In this document: positions 58,550 through 64,000 of the stretch, one piece after another
How positions within the stretch are numbered: the stretch's first letter is position 1
Layout: each line of letters starts with the position of its first letter
From: Andrena cerasifolii
Taxonomy: Eukaryota; Arthropoda; Insecta; Hymenoptera; Andrenidae
Length of the DNA stretch: 64,000 nucleotides
NCBI RefSeq assembly: GCF_050908995.1
Contig: NC_135119.1
Coordinates: forward strand, 682,001 to 746,000
Direction: 5' to 3'
Position numbers and translations under genes: made by a program
Notes under the pieces: generated by a model
Seen by the model: the letters and a program-made list of their open reading frames with translations, nothing else
Told to the model about the DNA's origin: nothing
Database searches by the model: none

Positions 58550-59893
58550 GTTAGTTTCACTTTTTATAATAATATTGATGTCTCCAACAGCTTGATTCCC
58601 TATCTACATACTTACATACCTACAATATTGTTTTATGTAACATTAAGTACCTATGCTTATTTAACGATACAAATAACTGTAAATTATGAAAAACAAATAG
58701 ATGAAACACTTTCTACAGCTTTGTGGAATTTATGCAATAAGAAGTGCCCAAAGAAACATAACAGAAAAGTGAACAGCAGCAAAGGAAATTATATTTAACA
58801 TGTAAATCTTTTATATCAATTTGAAGTTACATAATTGAAAAATTGTTAAATCGTAAGTTACATAAAAGAAATGCCCTAACAGATGTATGTATCGTGAAGA
58901 ATCAATAAGAATCACAGCAATAAGCATCCCTTTTCTCGACCTTGGAACGTAACGCTCAATTAGAAAAGTTCAATTAGAAAACTTGAGGTAAATGTGGTAA
59001 ACGTGCACTACAAGCGTGGATTTGTGGTGTCACCTGTTGAGGACACATTGGGGGCCTATGTCCTCCTGTGATGACTCGCTCAAGGCTTGCTCCTTTGCAC
59101 AAGAACTGTTGAAACCAATCAAGAGCTTTTTCAAATAATTCGTTAAAAGCCTCAAGCTGTAAACCTAAAAGTCGTAAATTTTAAATGAAAACTAACGCAG
59201 AGCTCTTTCACGAACGTAGTGAATTAAGTGTACCTTGGACAATTGTTAGTGGGTAAACAAAGAAATAAGTCGAACATCTGTTTAAACGCCTTTATTATAC
59301 GCATCTTAAGTAGTTTCAAGCTATTTTGTGAATTTTCTTTATTTTTAAAAATAGCATTTTAAACGCTTTTTTCTCGGAACCATGTTTTTTCAATTGGCCA
59401 GAAGCAGCATTGGAACAAATCTTACTCGATTCGCTTAAACTTTTTATCGTAACTTCTAAACTACATACTCCATCGAAGTACGTACCGATATTGTAAAATA
59501 TTGCTTTTCTTAGAAATGGTAAGCATTTGAGCATAAAGTCCACTCTCTAGCTCCATTCACCACTACATCCAGTAGACTACATAACATTAAAAGCTTTCAA
59601 CAAATCATAAAGTCGGTACGAATGGAATAAAATTTGTTCAAATGGTGCTGCTGGCCAATTTGATAAACGTGGTTCCGAGAAAAATGCGTTTACAGTGCCA
59701 TTTTGAAAAAATAAAAAACAATAGGTCGAAATTACTTAAGATGTGTATAATAAAGGCATTTAAACAGATTTTCCACTTCTTTCTTCGTTTACCCACAAAC
59801 AAAGGTTACGCCTTAATACATGGCAATTGCACTAATTATTCAATAAACATGATATGCATTTATATGTACCTAAAATTTACACTGCGTTCCACT
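58550..59893. other. Non-coding stretch
   Basis: No gene or repeat that I can support. The short frames at 58592-58798 and 59642-60019 have no recognisable motif. Confidence 0.45.
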
Positions 59894-60019
59894 TTAGAGC
59901 GGACAGGAAACCGGCAGGAAAAGTGCAACGACCAATCGCAGAAGTGCTACGACCAATCGCGTGTGTCAGATCCGTGGGAGCTACGCAGATCGGCCACTAA
60001 TCGGCAGGGGACGCTCTAA
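59894..60019. mobile_element. Small MITE with TTAGAGCG ends
   Basis: The ends TTAGAGCG and CGCTCTAA pair, with GGACAGG and GGGGAC next to them. Inside, AAGTGCAACGACCAATCGC and a near copy occur in tandem at about 59921 and 59942. Confidence 0.5.
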
Positions 60020-60849
60020 TATACAGTAAAATAAAACAGTCCGAAAGCATTAGAGTTTGACCTATTATAAAACTGCTCTATCTAATTCGGTGTTTCTCAA
60101 CTTTTTTTTTGACTCGCGACAGTCGCAACCACCTTTTACAATATTCAAATAACGCAACCCCCTCCCCGCCCCCCATTTTGTAAGGCAAAGTAAGTTTAAT
60201 AAGGTGAAGAACACACATTAAAAATAGGTATTTCAGAATATATTTCAGGATATTTAATATATTCAATTATCTTATTTAGTGTGATTACAATTATCTTATT
60301 TAGTGTGTTATTTAGTTCTGCTTGCATCTGGGTAACCAGTTCTTTCTTTTTTCATTTATGAAAAATCAGTGTTACATCATTAATAGAGTATAGCAATGTA
60401 ATCAGATTAAAATAAATAAGTGCTAAGAATCGACAACTGAAAATAACCGTTGCCGTTGGTTTGATCGGAGAAGAATTGTTCAGAGTTCAAATGCGCACCA
60501 TAGAAACAAATTTGTTCAAATCCACCATTCGTAAATTCGTGCTTAAAATGGAATTATGCTGAAATGAAAAGAACAAGAGTTACGATAAACTTATTATGCT
60601 GAAATTTTGCTCTATACCCACCACTCTATTCCACTAACATTCAGATCTATCACGTTTGATTGAAATTAGTCAAAGATTCTGAGGAATTCGTCGATTTCGT
60701 GCAAACGATAAATAGTTTATTAGGATGTGGAATCGTTAACCTTGAAACGCGGATCCGATACTTATCACTGCGAAACGGCCAAAGAATCCGTAGTGCACTT
60801 TCCGCGTACAGGCAACGGGTAATGCTTCGAATGTTGCGGAACACACAAG
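60020..60849. other. Non-coding stretch
   Basis: A possible hAT fragment begins near 60090 (GGTGTTTCTCAACTTTTTTT, like hAT ends) but no partner end was found. Nothing else is supported. Confidence 0.3.
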
Positions 60850-61870
60850 ATACGCGTACGCCAAGAGTGGAACACGGGTAGCGCGAGCGCGAGATGCGAG
60901 ATGCGAGAAAGGGGCATAACGGTGGGGGAATGAGGAAGGGGGGAGGGTTAGGATTAGCTGAGTTGTGTGCGTTGGATTTCGGATTTGGACGACGGGCGGC
61001 GCACTCGACCAATAATCCCGGATAAATCCTAGGTTCCTGCTACACATACATATACATACGTATACACACATACGTGTGCTGATCCATGGATGCACACGTT
61101 TCCGCCGACGTATATCCTCGCGGCAAGTTACTAGTACATTCGCAGCAAGGGACGCGCATGGAGTTGCCTCCGATCTAACCGAGTGTCTGAAGTATACGTG
61201 CTCTCGTGCACCTGCAATCGCGTGAACATATAGAGGGAGGTACTCGTGCGCGCGAGTCAGGACACGGAGGATAGGACCAGGCCGAGCCGCCAAAGGATTT
61301 GCTAACACTCACACCCATAAACACTCCCGTGTACACGTACACCAAGTCACACACGCGGGCATACATCGATGCAACGACCAAAGATAATCCTCACGAATAC
61401 AGAACCTGGATAATCCCCGTGTAGGGTGTCATATACGTTTGCTGGCTCGCGTGTGCGTGCGTACGTACGCGCGCACACCAATCACGGACACAGATGATGG
61501 TCCGCACAAAAGGGTGGCGTAGAGAACGGTGGGGGTGGATCATGGAAGACGGCCGAGGGGAAGGAGGACTATGGCAGAGCACACAAGGTTTAGAGGCTAA
61601 GCGGCTCATCCCCCAGGAAGCTTTACATCCCGTCCTGATACGACGGGAATTCTACGAACGATTCGGAAGATATCCTCTTTGTGTGTTGGGGTCGTGGCGC
61701 GAGTATGCGCGGCGCATCGGTTTGCACGGAAATATTGGACGGCGCGAAAGAGACGCGGCGCAATTCTAGCGATCATCGCCAGCTCGACAGTCGCCGTGGT
61801 TCTCGATATTGTTGTGGATTCTGTTTGTTTGCCTCATTAAGGAGCGATTCGAGGTTTTCAGCGGATCCTG
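60850..61870. promoter_or_regulatory. GC/CpG-rich island, possible promoter
   Basis: CpG-rich sequence (for example GCGCGAGCGCGAG near 60881 and CGTACGTACGCGCGCACAC near 61460) with G-rich runs. Long frames open on both strands are a by-product of the composition and none has a domain. It could be an alternative promoter of the E93-like gene or belong to another gene. Undecided. Confidence 0.3.
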
Positions 61871-62122
61871 GGAATTTCTAGCAAAAATTACGGGAGGGTC
61901 GAATGAAACGCGAGGTGCTGAACACGGGTGCAAACGTTTTTGAAATTCCCGAATTTCCTTGGATTTTGTTTGAGTATCTACCTACTTAAGCTTCTGTTGC
62001 TCTAAATGCAATAAAATATCCAATTCGCAGCATCGAGTTTATATTTATACAGAGCGTTTTTGAACAAGATGGTCGCCTTAATTTTAAAAGAAACATGATA
62101 TAAAAAGAGTACCTGAGTAGTA

Positions 62123-62150
62123 GGGGAGGCGGGGGGGGGGGGGGGAATAA
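62123..62150. repeat. GGGG-type element end with a 15-base poly-G run
   Basis: TA-GGGGAGGC followed by 15 G. The beginning resembles the TA-GGGG elements, and phrases such as GGGGGTAACGAGAG (62403) and TTACCCCAACC (62576) follow. No right end was found, so this may be a truncated element. Confidence 0.35.
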
Positions 62151-64000
62151 GAGCCAGTATAGTTTTAGCAATATTGTAAAACTAACGAACACGTATCCCT
62201 TCCCGCAGCAATGATGCTGCGCATTTCTTTGTCTCGCTAGTCGCGTTCATACCGATGAAAGAAAATACAAAACCTTAGTCTACTATATTTTGTTTAGGCT
62301 TAATTTGAACGATCCATAATTAAACTTTGTCATAATAACTTCAATTTTGTGTTTATTTCAATTGTTATTCTGCTATTTTTACAGAAATAAAATAACAATC
62401 ATGGGGGTAACGAGAGTCAAGTGACTCCTTCCTCCACAAAGACTCTGAATAGTGGCAGCTTTTTTGCTAAAGATATGCCAAGAACTTGGAAACGGTTGGC
62501 ACAGGTCGTGACACACCAAATAAGCACTTAACATGTGATTTTTGTAACTAATTGTAAAACTTTATTAGCCCTCATTACCCCAACCTGTGGGCAATGTGGG
62601 CCAACCCTTCTTTTTCAGGAAAATGTTATAGTGTATTTTGAGTTGATGGCACGTGAATAAGACCGCTTTTATGTAACTGTTTAGTACTTGTTTAAAGAAT
62701 TGCCAAAGTTTCTAATAAATATTTCAAGTGATTGATTAAATATCCTGACTTAACTGGCTCGTATTTCAACTATCTTCCCTAAGGAGTTTAACGGCACCAC
62801 AGCCACAGTCACGAAGCTATACCAAATAGGTTCTTGAAATGGCATGTTTACACAGTTGGTGTGATATTTTGTGTTGCAATTTTCGATCGTTTGCTCTACT
62901 TCGCTCCAAGAGTCTAACATAAAAGTTGAAGGTCCGAGTGATCGAGAAGGCTCTAAGAAGAGATTAAGAAAACATTGGTACCTTTTTCGTTATTTTTGGT
63001 ACCATGTTTATAGGACTCTTTTTACTTCGTTATCCTTTTTCCGAGACTCTCTGCACACATAGGCACATACGTATACCGATGGCACATTTCTCGAAGAGTC
63101 GTCGGGAACTGGTACAGGGAGCAATACGTACATAGAGAATTGGTAAGTTATAATTTCAGTGGCACGCTGGATATTTATGGAAGGTTATTTCTTCTGGAAA
63201 CAATCTTCCGTGGTGCATTAACTCGTGAAATCTTATATGGATTTTATGCTGGACGTTTCTCTCTCATCGCAGGGGAAAAATACGAAAACACATTCGCGAA
63301 CGCCCACCACTCTGCGACCATAATCTTAATCCTGGATTAAACGATCTGGGGTTTGTATAATCCCGCCATTTTGTCCCTGAAACGAATCTCGGGATTAGAG
63401 AGTCTAAAACCTCGCAGTCGTACTATGATAATTAATCCATGGATTGTATGGATTTATTACGAAAATACATAATCTTAAACACATAGTAATAAATGAAACC
63501 TGAAAAGATTCCAGGCTTTGATACGATAAAAAAAAAACACACTACTACTCCGTGTGTCACATCATTACCCGAACTAATGAAAATAGATGGACACGCAATT
63601 TGTCTATTGGCAACATGCTTGAAATTCTACAACAATTGAAGTAGTATTTTCAATATCTAAAGACATTCAATTGTTATAATAACGTAATTTTGAAGTTTCA
63701 CCAAAAGATTCTATCCGTCAATTCTGTTTTGAAGCATCCGCAGGAATTCTCATCGTTAAACGCTACAGCTTAATTTTCATGAAATATTCCATGTAAAATC
63801 TAAATACATAAAGAATAATATATAAGTATAAAGTAAGAAAGTTGTTAGGTAGTAGATGGCGCCTGTGGCGAATTCGATAGCCTCTTGGCAGATTATTGCG
63901 GCAAGCTTTTCGTGTCAGGGTAACAGAACATAAATAGGCCAGGATACGGCCACGTGGAGGAGGTTCATCCCGGCAGTCGGCATGCATCTTCGTAGAGGCG
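62151..64000. other. Non-coding stretch
   Basis: No gene I can support. The short frames at 62871-63062, 63140-63340 and 63763-63987 lack recognisable motifs. Confidence 0.45.

Noticed and set aside
60736..61308. 190-codon minus-strand frame
   Set aside because: Overlaps other frames in a CpG-rich island; no motif, no matching splice or start context.

Overview
The window is non-viral, non-bacterial eukaryotic DNA, almost certainly from an insect. It has long AT-rich non-coding stretches, CpG-rich islands, short exons with GT/AG borders, and a heavy load of DNA transposons. Frequent CpG and short GTAGGTA/TACCTAC-type motifs suggest Hymenoptera (a sawfly-like genome), but this is inference. 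Lepidoptera is the main alternative, partly because of foldback repeats with AAAACCGACTT-type ends.

Only one gene is convincing, and only its beginning is present. A first coding exon at 14561-14635 (MDFQSAMDTFVEAW...) ends at a phase-0 donor. A Ser/Gln/Pro-rich exon at 27243-27513 opens in phase 0 after a good acceptor, so the two join cleanly across a 12.6 kb intron. The reading resembles the N-terminus of the LCOR-like transcription factor E93 (Eip93F, Mblk-1). The exon that should carry the CtBP-binding PLDLT-type motif and the HTH domains is not seen and probably lies beyond the window. Upstream is a GC- and GA-rich segment (12400-14497) that looks like promoter plus 5' leader, with an in-frame upstream ORF 18 bases before the start codon.

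Layout: 1-12.4 kb is mostly unique non-coding DNA with a few small transposons and one GC-rich island. 12.4-14.6 kb is the putative promoter and first exon. 14.6-27.2 kb is the first intron. 27.2-27.5 kb is exon 2. From 27.5 kb to the end is intron or intergenic DNA, with dense transposon nests between 27.8 and 58.5 kb and mostly unique DNA after that.

The mobile elements fall into clear classes that can be read from their ends. (1) TA-flanked elements start GGG(G) and reuse one short phrase at the ends and inside (51-647, 23426-25092, 50109-52078, 54097-55122, 58001-58547). Two of them keep remnants of a PHD-like C-terminal finger of a pogo-like transposase. (2) hAT-type elements have 8-bp target duplications, including one inside another. 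(3) TTAA-flanked elements include piggyBac-like MITEs and large foldbacks, two of which sit side by side in a single TTAA of a 3.2 kb palindrome. (4) There is one CACTA-type foldback and one dead mariner transposase gene. No intact transposase, rRNA, functional tRNA or CRISPR array was seen.
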